Below, piece after piece: positions 55,203-64,000 of a stretch of 64,000 nucleotides of DNA. The notes below the pieces were generated by a model, which had not been told where the DNA came from, searched no databases, and was given only the letters and a program-made list of their open reading frames with translations. The stretch comes from Caulobacter sp. Root1455 (GTDB lineage: Bacteria; Pseudomonadota; Alphaproteobacteria; Caulobacterales; Caulobacteraceae), in assembly GCF_001426905.1 (NCBI RefSeq), contig NZ_LMFQ01000021.1, positions 297,558 through 361,557 of the forward strand. The letters run 5' to 3'. The position numbers and the translations under genes are program-made. How positions within the stretch are numbered: the stretch's first letter is position 1; each line of letters starts with the position of its first letter.

Positions 55203-55922
55203 CTAGCCCCGCGTCCGGCCGAACCGCGCCACCAGGTCGTAGGCTTCGCCCGGGAACAGCTGCCGCACCCAGGTGATCGGCGCGTCGGCGCGCCAGGTGC
55301 GGCGCTCGACCGCCAGCAGGGCGGTTCCAGGATCAAGCGCCATCAGCCCCGCCGTCGCCGCGTCGGCCCCGACGGCGCTGATGCGGTTCTCGGCCTCGGT
55401 CCACGGCACGTGGTGCAGCAGCCAGGCGCCGGGCGACTCGTCGGCGAAGTCCAGGTCGGCCGCCTCGGGCACGGCGGCCAGGCTGATCAGCCGGTCCTCC
55501 AGGGCGAACGGCCGATCGCCGGCGACATGCAGGCCGCGCAGCACCAGCAGCTCGCCGCCCGCCGCCAGGGCGATCTCCTCGACATCGCCGGCCTTGGCCT
55601 CGCGCCGCCGCCGGTCCAGCAGATCGAAACGGTAGGTCTCGCCGCGCGCCACGATCTCGGCCTGGATGTCGGGAATGTCGAGCACGGTGGAATGGACGCG
55701 CGGCCGGGCCACGAACGAGCCGGCGCGGCGACGGCGGACGATCAGCCCCTCTTCCGCCAAGGCCGACATCGCCTTGTTCACGGTCATCCGCGAACAGCCG
55801 AACTGGGCCATCAGCTCGGTCTCGGACGGAACCTTGCGGCCCGGCGTCCAGGCGCCCGAGCGGATCAGGTCCTCGATCTCGCCGCGAATGCGCTGGTGCA
55901 GCGTCGTCTCGTTCACGCTCAA
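55203..55922 (-). CDS. hutC: HutC, GntR-family repressor of histidine utilisation
   Basis: 239 residues from a TTG at 55922 with AGGGAG 9 nt upstream (a GTG at 55916 is the alternative). The GntR winged helix is IRGEIEDLIRSGAWTPGRKVPSETELMAQFGCSRMTVNKAMSALAEEGLIVRRRRAGSFVA. The UTRA ligand domain follows (ERRTWRADAPITWVRQLFPGEAYDL near the C terminus). HutC proteins are released by urocanate. The gene follows hutF by 14 nt on the same strand, and its likely operator is the palindrome between hutF and hutI. Confidence 0.93.
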   Translation of the reverse strand: MSVNETTLHQRIRGEIEDLIRSGAWTPGRKVPSETELMAQFGCSRMTVNKAMSALAEEGLIVRRRRAGSFVARPRVHSTVLDIPDIQAEIVARGETYRFDLLDRRRREAKAGDVEEIALAAGGELLVLRGLHVAGDRPFALEDRLISLAAVPEAADLDFADESPGAWLLHHVPWTEAENRISAVGADAATAGLMALDPGTALLAVERRTWRADAPITWVRQLFPGEAYDLVARFGRTRG

Positions 55923-55936
55923 GCCAGCACGCTCCC

Positions 55937-57442
55937 TCAAGACAGAATGGCCAAGGCCGTCCGATAGCGCGCCAGGATCGCCTCGCGCGCGTGGTGGCGT
56001 CCGCCGCTGACGACCTGCCGGCCGCCGCGCCAGACGCCGTCGACGGTCCCGTGTCGCCCGGCGAACACCCAGCTGTCCAGCAGGGCGTCGCCGTCGCGGC
56101 CGATCATCGCCGGATGGGCGCGGTCCAGGGTCACGAAGTCGGCCGCCCGCCCCCGGCGCAGGCCGCCGACCACGCCCAGGGCCTGAGCCCCGCCGCCGAC
56201 CGCCGCGCGGAACAGCTCCCCGCCCGTCGAGCTGCCCGGCGCCTTGGCCAGCACGTTGCGGGCCCGCCGGGTCAGGCGCTGGGCGTATTCCAGGGTCCGC
56301 AGCTCCTCTGCCGCGTCGATCAGCACGTTGCTGTCCGAGCCGATCCCGAACGCCCCGCCGGCCGCCAGGTAGTCGTGGGCCGGGAAGACGCCGTCGCCCA
56401 GATTGGCCTCGGTGATCGGACACAGGCCCGCCACCGCGCCGCTCTTGGCCAGGCGCTCGGTCTCCGTGGCGTTCAGGTGGGTGGCGTGAACCAGGCACCA
56501 GCGCTTGTCGACGGGGGCGCTGTTCATCAGCCAGCGCACCGGCCGCGCGCCGGTGGCGGCCAGGCAGTCGTCGACCTCCTGGGTCTGCTCGGCGATGTGG
56601 ATGTGGATCGGGTCGGCGCCGGCCAGCGGCAGGATCGCGGTCAGCTCTTCGCCGGTCACCGCCCGCAGGCTGTGGGGCGCGATCCCGACCACCGCGTCGG
56701 GCAGGCCGGCGACCGCCGCGCGGCTGGCCTCGATCAGCCGGCCGTAGCCGTCGACGTCATGGATGAACCGTCGCTGGCCCTCGCCGGGCGCGACGCCGCC
56801 GAAGCCGGCATGGGCGTAGAACACCGGCAGCAGGGTCAGGCCGATGCCCGTCTGGTCGGCCGCCGCCGCGATCCGCGCCGCCATCTCGGCGGGGTCGGCG
56901 TAGGGCGAGCCGTCCTTGTCGTGGTGCAGATAGTGGAACTCGCCGACCCGCGTCGAGCCGGTCTCCAGCATTTCCATGTAGGCGAGCGCCGCGATCGCCT
57001 GGACCTCGTCGGGACCCAGCCGGTCGACGAACCGGTACATCAGCTCGCGCCAGGTCCAGAAGCTGTCTCCGCCCCTTCCACTATTGGGCGGGCCGCGTGT
57101 CTCCGTAAGGCCGGCCATGGCGCGCTGAAAGGCGTGGCTGTGCAGGTTGGGCAGGCCGGGCAGGCATGGACCGTGGGCGACTTCGCCGGACTGGCGGGCG
57201 ACGTCGGTGTCGATGCGGCTGATCACCCCGTCGGTGACCGTGAACCGCACGGCCTTGGCCCAGCCGTCGGCCAGCAGGGCCTGCTCGAACCACAGGGTCT
57301 GGGGACCGGCGGGCCGCGCGCGCTCGGGTTCGCGCTCCGGCGCGGGGGCGGGCGCGGCCTCGACCTCCCCCTCGGTCTTGGGGGGCGGCGTGTAGATCGG
57401 CTCGTCAGCCTCAGGTTCTGACGGAAACTCGTCGTCGGTCAC
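55937..57442 (-). CDS. hutF: HutF, formimidoylglutamate deiminase, with Pro/Glu-rich N-terminal extension
   Basis: 501 residues from a GTG at 57442 with GAGGA 8 nt upstream. The amidohydrolase core begins near residue 50 ([18 protein letters not shown]) and has the metal-binding [29 protein letters not shown] and the distal [19 protein letters not shown]. It hydrolyses N-formimidoyl-L-glutamate to N-formylglutamate plus ammonia, which HutG then deformylates. The first 45 residues (for example [22 protein letters not shown]) are a low-complexity extension absent from typical HutF. It is divergent from hutI across the HutC-type operator. Confidence 0.93.
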   Translation of the reverse strand: MTDDEFPSEPEADEPIYTPPPKTEGEVEAAPAPAPEREPERARPAGPQTLWFEQALLADGWAKAVRFTVTDGVISRIDTDVARQSGEVAHGPCLPGLPNLHSHAFQRAMAGLTETRGPPNSGRGGDSFWTWRELMYRFVDRLGPDEVQAIAALAYMEMLETGSTRVGEFHYLHHDKDGSPYADPAEMAARIAAAADQTGIGLTLLPVFYAHAGFGGVAPGEGQRRFIHDVDGYGRLIEASRAAVAGLPDAVVGIAPHSLRAVTGEELTAILPLAGADPIHIHIAEQTQEVDDCLAATGARPVRWLMNSAPVDKRWCLVHATHLNATETERLAKSGAVAGLCPITEANLGDGVFPAHDYLAAGGAFGIGSDSNVLIDAAEELRTLEYAQRLTRRARNVLAKAPGSSTGGELFRAAVGGGAQALGVVGGLRRGRAADFVTLDRAHPAMIGRDGDALLDSWVFAGRHGTVDGVWRGGRQVVSGGRHHAREAILARYRTALAILS

Positions 57443-57464
57443 TGGACAGTCCTCGGGTCGCGCG

Positions 57465-57482
57465 AATATGTCTATACATATT
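57465..57482. promoter_or_regulatory. HutC-type operator between hutF and hutI
   Basis: AATATGT at 57465-57471 and ACATATT at 57476-57482 are perfect complements around CTAT. The core TGTCTATACA resembles known HutC sites. It is the only strong dyad in the divergent region. Confidence 0.8.
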
Positions 57483-57528
57483 GAAGCCGTCGGCAAGAGA
57501 CCGAACCGGCGTCGGGAGATCCCAGGCC

Positions 57529-58740
57529 ATGCGCTGCGATCGGGTGTGGAGCAAGGCCCGCCTGGCCACTTTCGCCGCCGACCTGCCGGGCATGGGCGTG
57601 GTCGAGGACGGCGTCGTGGCCAGCCTCGACGGTCGCATCGTCCATGCCGGCCCGGCCGCCGACGCGCCCGCCTTCAAGGCGCTTGAAACCATCGACTGCG
57701 AAGGCCGCTGGATCACGCCCGGCCTGATCGACCCCCACACCCACCTGATCCACGGCGGCGACCGCGCCCACGAGTTCGAGCTGCGGCTGGCCGGCGCGAG
57801 CTACGAGGACATCGCCCGGGCCGGCGGCGGCATCGTCTCGACCATGAAGGCCACCCGCGCCGCCTCGCGGGCCGAGCTCGTGGCCAGCGCCCTGCCCCGC
57901 CTGGACGCCCTGATCGCCGAGGGCCTGACGACCATCGAGATCAAGTCCGGCTACGGCCTGTCGCTGGACGATGAGCTGAAGAGCCTGCGCGCCGCCCGCG
58001 CCCTGGCGGACGTGCGCCAGGTGTCGGTGACGACCACCTTCCTCGGCGCCCACGCCCTGCCGCCGGAATACGCCGACGCCCCCGACGATTACATCGACCA
58101 CGTCTGCTACCAGATGATCCCCGCCGTCGCCGCCGAGGGCCTGGCGGACGCCGTCGACGCCTTCTGCGAGGGCATCGGCTTCACCCCCGCCCAGACCCGC
58201 CGGGTGTTCGAGGCGGCCCACGATCACGGCCTGCCCGTGAAGCTTCACGCCGAGCAGCTGTCGAACCTGAACGGCGCGGCCCTGGCCGCCGAGTTCGGAG
58301 CCCTGTCGGCCGACCACCTGGAACACCTGGACGAAGCCGGGATCGCCGCCATGGCCAAGGCCGGCACCACCGCCGTGCTGCTGCCGGGCGCCTTCTACTT
58401 CGTGCGCGAGACCAAATTGCCGCCCGTCCAAGCGTTGCGCGCGGCCGGCGTGCCGATGGCCCTGGCCACCGACTGCAACCCCGGCACCTCGCCCCTGACC
58501 AGCCTGCTGCTGACCATGAACATGGCCGCCACCCTGTTCCGGATGACCGTCGACGAATGCCTGGCCGGCGTCACGCGCGAGGCCGCGCGGGCGATCGGGC
58601 GGCTGGAAAGCGTCGGGACGCTGGAGGCAGGCAAGGCCTGCGATCTGGCCGTCTGGGACATCGAGCGTCCCGCCGAACTTGTCTATCGCATGGGCTTCAA
58701 CCCGCTCCATGCGCGCGTCTGGAAGGGTGAAGTCACGTGA
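57529..58740 (+). CDS. hutI: HutI, imidazolonepropionase
   Basis: 403 residues from the ATG at 57529 (an upstream ATG at 57481 lies in the operator). Metal ligands His70 and His72 ([19 protein letters not shown]) are followed by the [13 protein letters not shown] loop. LHAEQLSN and ADHLEHLDE provide further ligands, and [14 protein letters not shown] supplies the catalytic Asp. It hydrolyses 4-imidazolone-5-propionate to N-formimidoyl-L-glutamate. It overlaps hutH by 4 nt (GTGA). Confidence 0.95.
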   Translation: MRCDRVWSKARLATFAADLPGMGVVEDGVVASLDGRIVHAGPAADAPAFKALETIDCEGRWITPGLIDPHTHLIHGGDRAHEFELRLAGASYEDIARAGGGIVSTMKATRAASRAELVASALPRLDALIAEGLTTIEIKSGYGLSLDDELKSLRAARALADVRQVSVTTTFLGAHALPPEYADAPDDYIDHVCYQMIPAVAAEGLADAVDAFCEGIGFTPAQTRRVFEAAHDHGLPVKLHAEQLSNLNGAALAAEFGALSADHLEHLDEAGIAAMAKAGTTAVLLPGAFYFVRETKLPPVQALRAAGVPMALATDCNPGTSPLTSLLLTMNMAATLFRMTVDECLAGVTREAARAIGRLESVGTLEAGKACDLAVWDIERPAELVYRMGFNPLHARVWKGEVT

Positions 58741-60272
58741 TCGAAGTCGTTCTCAACCCCGGCGAGGTCAGCCTGACCGACTGGAAGGCCGTCTATCGCG
58801 GCGCGCCCGCGCGACTGCATCCCGGCGCCGCCCCGGTGATCGCGGAAAGCGCCGCCGCCGTCGAACGCATCCTGGCCAAGGGCGCGCCGGTCTACGGGAT
58901 CAACACCGGCTTCGGGAAGCTGGCCAGCGTGCGGATCGGCGACGCGGATCTCGAGACCCTGCAGCGCAACATCGTCCTGTCCCACGCCGCCGGGACGGGC
59001 GCGCCCTCGCCCGTCCCGGTGATCCGGCTGATGATGGCCCTGAAGCTGGCCAGCCTGGCCCAGGGCGCGTCGGGCGTGAAGCCGGCGACCACCGACCTGC
59101 TGGAGGCCATGCTCGTGAAGGGCCTGACGCCCGTCACGCCCTGCCAGGGCTCGGTCGGCGCGTCGGGCGACCTGGCCCCGCTGGCGCACATGGCCGCGAC
59201 CATGATCGGGGTCGGCGAGATCTTCGTCGGCGGCCAGCGTCTCCCGGCCATCCAGGCTCTGATGGAAGCGGGCCTCAAGCCGTTGACGCTGGGTCCCAAG
59301 GAAGGCCTGGCCCTGCTGAACGGCACCCAGTTCTCGACCGCCAACGCCCTGGCCGCCCTGTTCGACGCCGAGCGGCTGTTCCAGTCGGCCCTGGTCACCG
59401 GCGCCCTAGCGACCGAGGCCGCCAAGGGTTCGGACACCCCGTTCGATCCGCGCATCCACACCCTGCGCCGCCAGCCCGGCCAGATCGAGACCGCCGCCGC
59501 CCTGCGCGCCCTGATGGCCGGCTCGGCGATCCGCGACTCCCACCGCGAGGGCGACACGCGGGTGCAGGATCCCTACTGCCTGCGCTGCCAGCCGCAGGTG
59601 ATGGGCGCGGCCCTCGACGTGCTGCGCCAGGCGGCCGTCACCCTGGCGACCGAGGCCAACGGCGTCTCGGACAACCCGCTGATCTTCCCCGACACGGACG
59701 AGGCGCTGTCGGGCGGCAATTTCCACGCCGAGCCCGTGGCCTTCGCGGCCGACATGATCGCCCTGGCCGTCTGCGAGATCGGCTCGATCGCCGAGCGGCG
59801 CATCGCCATGCTGGTCGACCCGGCCTGCTCGGGCCTGCCGGCCTTCCTGACGCCGAAGCCGGGCCTCAACTCCGGCTTCATGATCCCGCAGGTCACGGCC
59901 GCGGCCCTGGTCTCGGAGAACAAGCAGAAGGCCTATCCGGCCAGCGTCGACTCCATCCCGACCTCGGCCAACCAGGAGGATCACGTCTCGATGGCCGCTC
60001 ACGGCGCGCGGCGCCTGCTGGCCATGGTCGAGGCCGCCGAGGCGGTGATCGGCATCGAGCTCCTGGCCGCCGTCCAGGGCTGCGACTTCCACGCGCCCCT
60101 GACCTCGAGTCCGGCCCTGGAGAGCGTGCGCCGGATCCTGCGGGCGCAAGTCCCGCACCTGTCGGACGACCGCCACTTCCACCCGGACATGGAGGCCGCC
60201 AACGCCCTGGTGCGCGCCGGCGCGGTCGTGGTGGCGGCGTCCAGCGTCGACCTGCCGGGGGTGGAGGCGTGA
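58737..60272 (+). CDS. hutH: HutH, histidine ammonia-lyase
   Basis: 511 residues from a GTG that overlaps the hutI stop. The MIO cofactor is formed by Ala142-Ser143-Gly144 ([16 protein letters not shown]). Other family marks are [12 protein letters not shown] and the C-terminal [18 protein letters not shown]. It deaminates L-histidine to urocanate in the cytosol, the first step of the pathway. Confidence 0.97.
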   Translation: MIEVVLNPGEVSLTDWKAVYRGAPARLHPGAAPVIAESAAAVERILAKGAPVYGINTGFGKLASVRIGDADLETLQRNIVLSHAAGTGAPSPVPVIRLMMALKLASLAQGASGVKPATTDLLEAMLVKGLTPVTPCQGSVGASGDLAPLAHMAATMIGVGEIFVGGQRLPAIQALMEAGLKPLTLGPKEGLALLNGTQFSTANALAALFDAERLFQSALVTGALATEAAKGSDTPFDPRIHTLRRQPGQIETAAALRALMAGSAIRDSHREGDTRVQDPYCLRCQPQVMGAALDVLRQAAVTLATEANGVSDNPLIFPDTDEALSGGNFHAEPVAFAADMIALAVCEIGSIAERRIAMLVDPACSGLPAFLTPKPGLNSGFMIPQVTAAALVSENKQKAYPASVDSIPTSANQEDHVSMAAHGARRLLAMVEAAEAVIGIELLAAVQGCDFHAPLTSSPALESVRRILRAQVPHLSDDRHFHPDMEAANALVRAGAVVVAASSVDLPGVEA

Positions 60273-60286
60273 GCGCTCGAGCATCG

Positions 60287-60392
60287 TGCGTCCTTCGAGG
60301 CCCGCTGCGCGGACGCCTCAGGATGAGGAGCTTTGTCGCTGCTCAATTCCTCATCCCGAGGTGCGAGCCGCGGGCGAGCCTCGAAGGACGCA
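60287..60392. repeat. Family B palindromic repeat inside the hut operon (hutH-hutG gap)
   Basis: TGCGTCCTTCGAGG at 60287 and CCTCGAAGGACGCA ending at 60392, with inner CTCAGGATGAGG and CTCATCCCGAG. It interrupts the operon between hutH and hutG. Confidence 0.9.
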
Positions 60393-60414
60393 CGGCGGTT
60401 GGAGGGTCGGAGCC

Positions 60415-61242
60415 ATGAGCCCGCAGAACTGGCTCCACGTCACGCGCGGCGAGGCCCCGCTGGTCGTCAGCATCCCGCACGCCGGAACGATCATCCCGTC
60501 CGACATCGAGGCGCGGCTGGTCTCGCCCTGGCTGGCGCGCAAGGACGCCGACTGGTGGCTGGGCGAACTCTACGCCTTCGCCGACGGTCTGGACGCCGCG
60601 GTGGTCCGCACCGGCGTTTCGCGCACGGTGATCGACGTCAATCGCGACCCGTCGGGCGTGTCGCTGTATCCCGGCCAAGCCACCACCAGCCTGTGCCCGG
60701 TCGACACCTTCGACGGCGAGCCGCTGTATGTCGCCGGCCAGGAGCCGGGCGCGGCCGAGATCGCCCGGCGGCGCGTCACCTTCTTCGATCCCTACCACGC
60801 CGCCCTCGAGACCGAGCTCGACCGGCTGGTCGCGGTCCACGGCAAGGTGGTGCTGTACGACGCCCACTCGATCCGCTCGCGCGCGCCCCGGCTGTTCGAC
60901 GGCGAGCTGCCGCAGTTCAACATCGGGACGAACGGCGGGGCGGCCTGCGATCCGGGCCTGACCCGTAGGGTCGAGGCCGCCTGCGACGCCACGGGCCTGC
61001 CGCGCGTCACCAACGGCCGGTTCAAGGGCGGCTGGATCACCCGCCGCTACGGCCGGCCGGACCAGGGCGTCCACGCCGTCCAGATGGAGCTGGCCTGCCG
61101 CGGCTATATCGACGAGCCGGCGGCTCTTACGCCGGCGAGTTGGCCCACGCCCTACCACGCCCCGCGCGCCGCGCCGCTGCGCGCCGCGCTCACCGACGTG
61201 CTGAAGGCCTGCATCGCCTTCGCCCAAGCCGCAGTGAATTGA
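60415..61242 (+). CDS. hutG: HutG, N-formylglutamate deformylase
   Basis: 275 residues from the ATG at 60415. The FGase fold has VSIPHAGTIIPSDIE with the first metal His, DVNRDPSGVSLYPGQATTSLCP, VVLYDAHSIRSRAPRLF with the Asp-His pair, and the terminal GRFKGGWITRRYGRP motif. It hydrolyses N-formyl-L-glutamate to formate and glutamate, after HutF. A family B repeat separates it from hutH. Confidence 0.95.
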   Translation: MSPQNWLHVTRGEAPLVVSIPHAGTIIPSDIEARLVSPWLARKDADWWLGELYAFADGLDAAVVRTGVSRTVIDVNRDPSGVSLYPGQATTSLCPVDTFDGEPLYVAGQEPGAAEIARRRVTFFDPYHAALETELDRLVAVHGKVVLYDAHSIRSRAPRLFDGELPQFNIGTNGGAACDPGLTRRVEAACDATGLPRVTNGRFKGGWITRRYGRPDQGVHAVQMELACRGYIDEPAALTPASWPTPYHAPRAAPLRAALTDVLKACIAFAQAAVN

Positions 61243-61260
61243 TGAGGCCGGCAACCATCC

Positions 61261-61363
61261 TGCGTCCTTCGAGGCCCGCTGCGCGGGCGCCTCGGGATGA
61301 GGAATTCAATAGGGCGGTCCTCATCCTGAGGTGCGAGCCGAAGGCGAAGCCTCGAAGGACGCA
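61261..61363. repeat. Family B palindromic repeat inside the hut operon (hutG-hutU gap)
   Basis: TGCGTCCTTCGAGG at 61261 and its complement ending at 61363. The second copy in this operon, almost identical to the one at 60287. Confidence 0.9.
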
Positions 61364-61417
61364 GAGCGCCCAAGCCGCCCTCCCGCCAAACTCCCTCTCA
61401 ACGCTCGAGACCCGCCC

Positions 61418-63082
61418 ATGACCCGCCTCGACAACACCCGCGTCATCCGCCCCGCCACCGGGACCACCCTCACCGCCAAGTCCTGGCTGACCGAGGCCCC
61501 GCTGCGGATGCTGATGAACAACCTGCACCCCGACGTCGCCGAGCGGCCCGAGGAGCTGGTGGTCTATGGCGGCATCGGCCGCGCCGCCCGCGACTGGGAG
61601 AGCTACGACAAGATCGTCGAGACCCTGCGCCGGCTGGAGGACGACGAGACCCTGCTGGTCCAGTCGGGCAAGCCGGTCGGCGTGTTCCGCACCCATGTCG
61701 ACGCGCCGCGCGTGCTGATCGCCAACTCCAACCTGGTGCCGCGCTGGGCGACCTGGGAGCACTTCAACGAGCTCGATCGCAAGGGCCTGGCGATGTACGG
61801 CCAGATGACCGCCGGTTCGTGGATCTATATCGGCGCCCAGGGCATCGTGCAGGGCACCTACGAGACCTTCGTCGAGATGGGCCGCCAGCACCACGGCGGC
61901 GACCTGGCCGGCAAGTGGCTGCTGACCGCCGGCCTGGGCGGCATGGGCGGGGCCCAGCCCCTGGCGGCGGTGATGGCCGGGGCCTCGTGCCTGGCCGTCG
62001 AGTGCCAGCCCTCGCGGATCGAGATGCGCCTGCGCACCGGCTATCTGGACAAGGCCACCGAGAGCCTGGACGAGGCCCTGGCCTGGATCGAGGAGTCCCG
62101 TCGAAACCGGACTCCGATCTCGGTCGGCCTGCTGGGCAACGCCGCCGAGCTGCTGCCGGCCATGTTCGCGGCCGGCGTCCGCCCCGACCTGCTGACCGAC
62201 CAGACCAGCGCCCACGATCCGATCAACGGCTACCTGCCGGCCGGCTGGACCCTGGACCAGTGGGCGGCCGCCAAGGAGCGCGAGCCCGAAACGGTGAACC
62301 GCGCCGCCCGCGCCTCGATGGCGGTGCATGTGAAGGCCATGCTCGACTTCCAGGCCGCCGGCGTGCCCACCGTCGACTACGGCAACAACATCCGCCAGAT
62401 GGCGCTGGAGGAAGGCGTGACGAACGCCTTCGACTTCCCGGGCTTCGTGCCGGCCTATATCCGCCCCCTGTTCTGCCGGGGCATCGGGCCGTTCCGTTGG
62501 GCGGCGCTGTCGGGCGATCCGGAGGACATCAGGAAGACCGACGCCAAGGTCAAGGAACTGATCCCCGACAATCCGCACCTGCACCACTGGCTGGACATGG
62601 CCGCCGAGAAGATCAAGTTCCAGGGCCTGCCCGCCCGGATCTGCTGGGTGGGCCTGGGCGACCGCCACCGCCTGGGTCTGGCGTTCAACGCGATGGTCGC
62701 CTCGGGCGAGCTGAAGGCCCCCGTCGTGATCGGCCGCGATCACCTCGACAGCGGCTCGGTCGCCTCGCCCAACCGCGAGACCGAGGGGATGATGGACGGG
62801 TCGGACGCGGTGTCGGACTGGCCGCTGCTGAACGCCCTGCTCAACACCGCCTCGGGCGCCACCTGGGTGTCGCTGCACCACGGCGGCGGGGTGGGCATGG
62901 GCTTCTCGCAGCACGCCGGCATGGTGATCGTCGCCGACGGCACCGAGGCGGCGGCCAAGCGTCTGGCGCGGGTGCTGTGGAACGACCCGGCCACCGGCGT
63001 CATGCGCCACGCCGACGCCGGCTACGAGATCGCCAAGGCTTGCGCGCGGGAACACGGGCTGGACCTGCCGGGGATTTTGTAA
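61418..63082 (+). CDS. hutU: HutU, urocanate hydratase
   Basis: 554 residues from the ATG at 61418. The NAD-binding urocanase segments include [41 protein letters not shown] and the downstream [17 protein letters not shown]. The C-terminal [23 protein letters not shown] matches the active-site region. It hydrates urocanate to 4-imidazolone-5-propionate, between HutH and HutI. Placement after a repeat may lower its expression relative to hutH (inference). Confidence 0.97.
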   Translation: MTRLDNTRVIRPATGTTLTAKSWLTEAPLRMLMNNLHPDVAERPEELVVYGGIGRAARDWESYDKIVETLRRLEDDETLLVQSGKPVGVFRTHVDAPRVLIANSNLVPRWATWEHFNELDRKGLAMYGQMTAGSWIYIGAQGIVQGTYETFVEMGRQHHGGDLAGKWLLTAGLGGMGGAQPLAAVMAGASCLAVECQPSRIEMRLRTGYLDKATESLDEALAWIEESRRNRTPISVGLLGNAAELLPAMFAAGVRPDLLTDQTSAHDPINGYLPAGWTLDQWAAAKEREPETVNRAARASMAVHVKAMLDFQAAGVPTVDYGNNIRQMALEEGVTNAFDFPGFVPAYIRPLFCRGIGPFRWAALSGDPEDIRKTDAKVKELIPDNPHLHHWLDMAAEKIKFQGLPARICWVGLGDRHRLGLAFNAMVASGELKAPVVIGRDHLDSGSVASPNRETEGMMDGSDAVSDWPLLNALLNTASGATWVSLHHGGGVGMGFSQHAGMVIVADGTEAAAKRLARVLWNDPATGVMRHADAGYEIAKACAREHGLDLPGIL

Positions 63083-63114
63083 GCCATACTCCCCCCTCCT
63101 CGCGGATTAGATAG

Positions 63115-63699
63115 ATGCGCGTCCTGAGAGCCGCCGACCGGATCGCCACGCCGTGGAAGAACGGCGGCGGCCACACGCGCGAGGTGGCCGCCTTCCCGCC
63201 GGGGGCGGACCTGGACGGCTTCGAGTGGCGGATCAGCCTGGCGCAGATCGCCGCCGACGGCCCGTTCTCGACCTTCCCCGGCGTGGACCGGGTGCTGACG
63301 GTGATCCAGGGCGAAGGGCTGCTGCTGACCGTCGACGACCGCATGCTGGCGCTGGACGCCGCTTCCCCGCCCCTGGCCTTTCCGGGCGAGGCGCGGGTCG
63401 CGGCCCGCCTGACCGACGGACCGATCAGCGACCTGAACGTGATGGTGCGGCGCGACAAGTGGCGGGCGCGGACCCGCAGGCTGACCGTGGCCGGCGCCAG
63501 CGAGGTGGCCGCCAAGGCCCGGGTGACCCTGGTCCTGGTCCTGGATCCGTTGCGCGTCCTTCGCCCCGGGGGCGCGATCGACCTGTCGCCGCTGGACGCG
63601 GTTCTGCTCGAACACGGCCACTCACACCTAAGCCTCGAGGGACGCGGCCGAACATTGATCTCCGAAATCACGGTCGACCCGGAACATATTCCACAGTAA
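63115..63699 (+). CDS. hutD: HutD-family protein
   Basis: 194 residues with the cupin-like HutD/Ves fold: TPWKNGGGHTREVAAFPPG near the N terminus, EWRISLAQIAADGPFSTFPGVDRVLTVIQGEG, then DLNVMVRRDKWRA. HutD is conserved in hut operons; its role is uncertain, possibly binding formimidoylglutamate and limiting pathway flux. It lies 32 nt after hutU. Confidence 0.9.
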   Translation: MRVLRAADRIATPWKNGGGHTREVAAFPPGADLDGFEWRISLAQIAADGPFSTFPGVDRVLTVIQGEGLLLTVDDRMLALDAASPPLAFPGEARVAARLTDGPISDLNVMVRRDKWRARTRRLTVAGASEVAAKARVTLVLVLDPLRVLRPGGAIDLSPLDAVLLEHGHSHLSLEGRGRTLISEITVDPEHIPQ

Positions 63700-63831
63700 A
63701 GCTTCGACTATTCCGCGCGGCAGGCAAATCAACGCGCGACCTCCCGTCGCACGGAATTTGCCACGTCTTCGCCTTATCTGGTCGCTAGTCGGGCCAACGC
63801 TTTAGGCCTCAAAACGATCCAGGACGAATTA

Positions 63832-64000
63832 ATGCAAGCATCGACAGCGAAGAAACTCGCCCCCCTGGCGCGCGGCGCGCTGGGCCTGGCCCTGGTCTTC
63901 GCTCCGATGGTGGTGGCGGCGATGGAGAACCCGCACAAGGCCCCCCGCGGCCCCTCGCCGACCCTGCAGCGCCTGCTGGCCGACATGGCCGCCAAGCCCC
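63832..64000 (+). CDS. Secreted hypothetical protein, N-terminal part (runs off the right edge)
   Basis: An ATG at 63832 with AGGA 7 nt upstream opens a frame to the window end (56 codons). The signal peptide KKLAPLARGALGLALVFAPM has a plausible cleavage after VVAAM. The mature start ENPHKAPRGPSPTLQRLLAD is Pro-rich. No domain is visible yet, so the function is unknown. Confidence 0.6.
   Translation, partial: MQASTAKKLAPLARGALGLALVFAPMVVAAMENPHKAPRGPSPTLQRLLADMAAKP

Noticed and set aside
60287-61363. Possible CRISPR or tandem repeat array
   Set aside because: Only two copies about 970 bp apart, each palindromic at 100 bp and separated by hutG; no spacers.

Overview
The window is high-G+C chromosomal DNA of an alphaproteobacterium, most probably a Caulobacter or a close relative. 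This rests on content: a MucR-type regulator, a very large TonB-dependent receptor, a complete hut operon set, an EcfG/SigT-type general-stress promoter in front of a CsbD gene, many secreted polysaccharide hydrolases and frequent GTG/TTG starts. It is not a single accessory island. No transposase, integrase, phage module, CRISPR array or rRNA was seen. There are two tRNAs: Gln(UUG) on the minus strand and Pro(CGG) on the plus strand.

Layout. 1-7.5 kb: the 5' part of a membrane methyl-accepting chemotaxis protein; an ArsR/AHSA1 pair with a self-operator candidate; an AlkD-like protein; a three-gene minus-strand operon (CelD-type acetyltransferase, family 2 glycosyltransferase, JmjC-like cupin); free methionine-(R)-sulfoxide reductase; an enoyl-CoA hydratase. 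7.8-15.9 kb: GMC oxidoreductase plus acyl-CoA synthetase; a compositionally different nucleotidyltransferase gene with a perfect palindrome at its start; a MaoC hydratase; an MmyB-type XRE regulator divergent from an alpha/beta hydrolase; CsbD; a trypsin-like protease. 15.9-24.1 kb: oligopeptidase B, a GNAT acetyltransferase, a copper-associated pair, mucR, the two tRNAs, sppA. 24.1-37.9 kb: a TonB-dependent receptor, a DUF442 phosphatase-like protein, an untracked 50-codon lipoprotein-like gene, an MBL hydrolase, an acyl-CoA ligase fused to a membrane DUF1499 module, a hybrid histidine kinase, a glyoxalase-fold protein, an APH/P-loop kinase fusion, a TetR regulator. 37.9-42.6 kb: an LprI-like protein, pdxH, a small membrane protein, a J-domain protein, a SnoaL-like protein, ohr-ohrR.

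43.2-53.8 kb holds five glycan-degrading enzymes arranged divergently: GH3 and a sialate-O-acetylesterase on the minus strand; GH97, GH74 and GH29 on the plus strand. Together they match the bonds in fucosylated, acetylated xyloglucan, so I infer a xyloglucan-utilisation locus. 55.2-63.7 kb is a full histidine-utilisation locus: hutF-hutC one way and hutI-hutH-hutG-hutU-hutD the other, around a perfect HutC-type palindrome. The window closes in the 5' end of a secreted protein gene.

The most pervasive unexplained structure is a set of at least six families of long imperfect or perfect intergenic inverted repeats (about 75-160 bp, some present in two to four copies). They sit after or between genes, twice inside the hut operon, and in one case supply a Shine-Dalgarno sequence. 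The most unusual protein is the acyl-CoA ligase/DUF1499 membrane fusion. Two small genes absent from a standard long-ORF view (29090-29242 and 42799-42963) have good ribosome-binding sites and coding-like codon use. I found no convincing wholly new multi-gene system.
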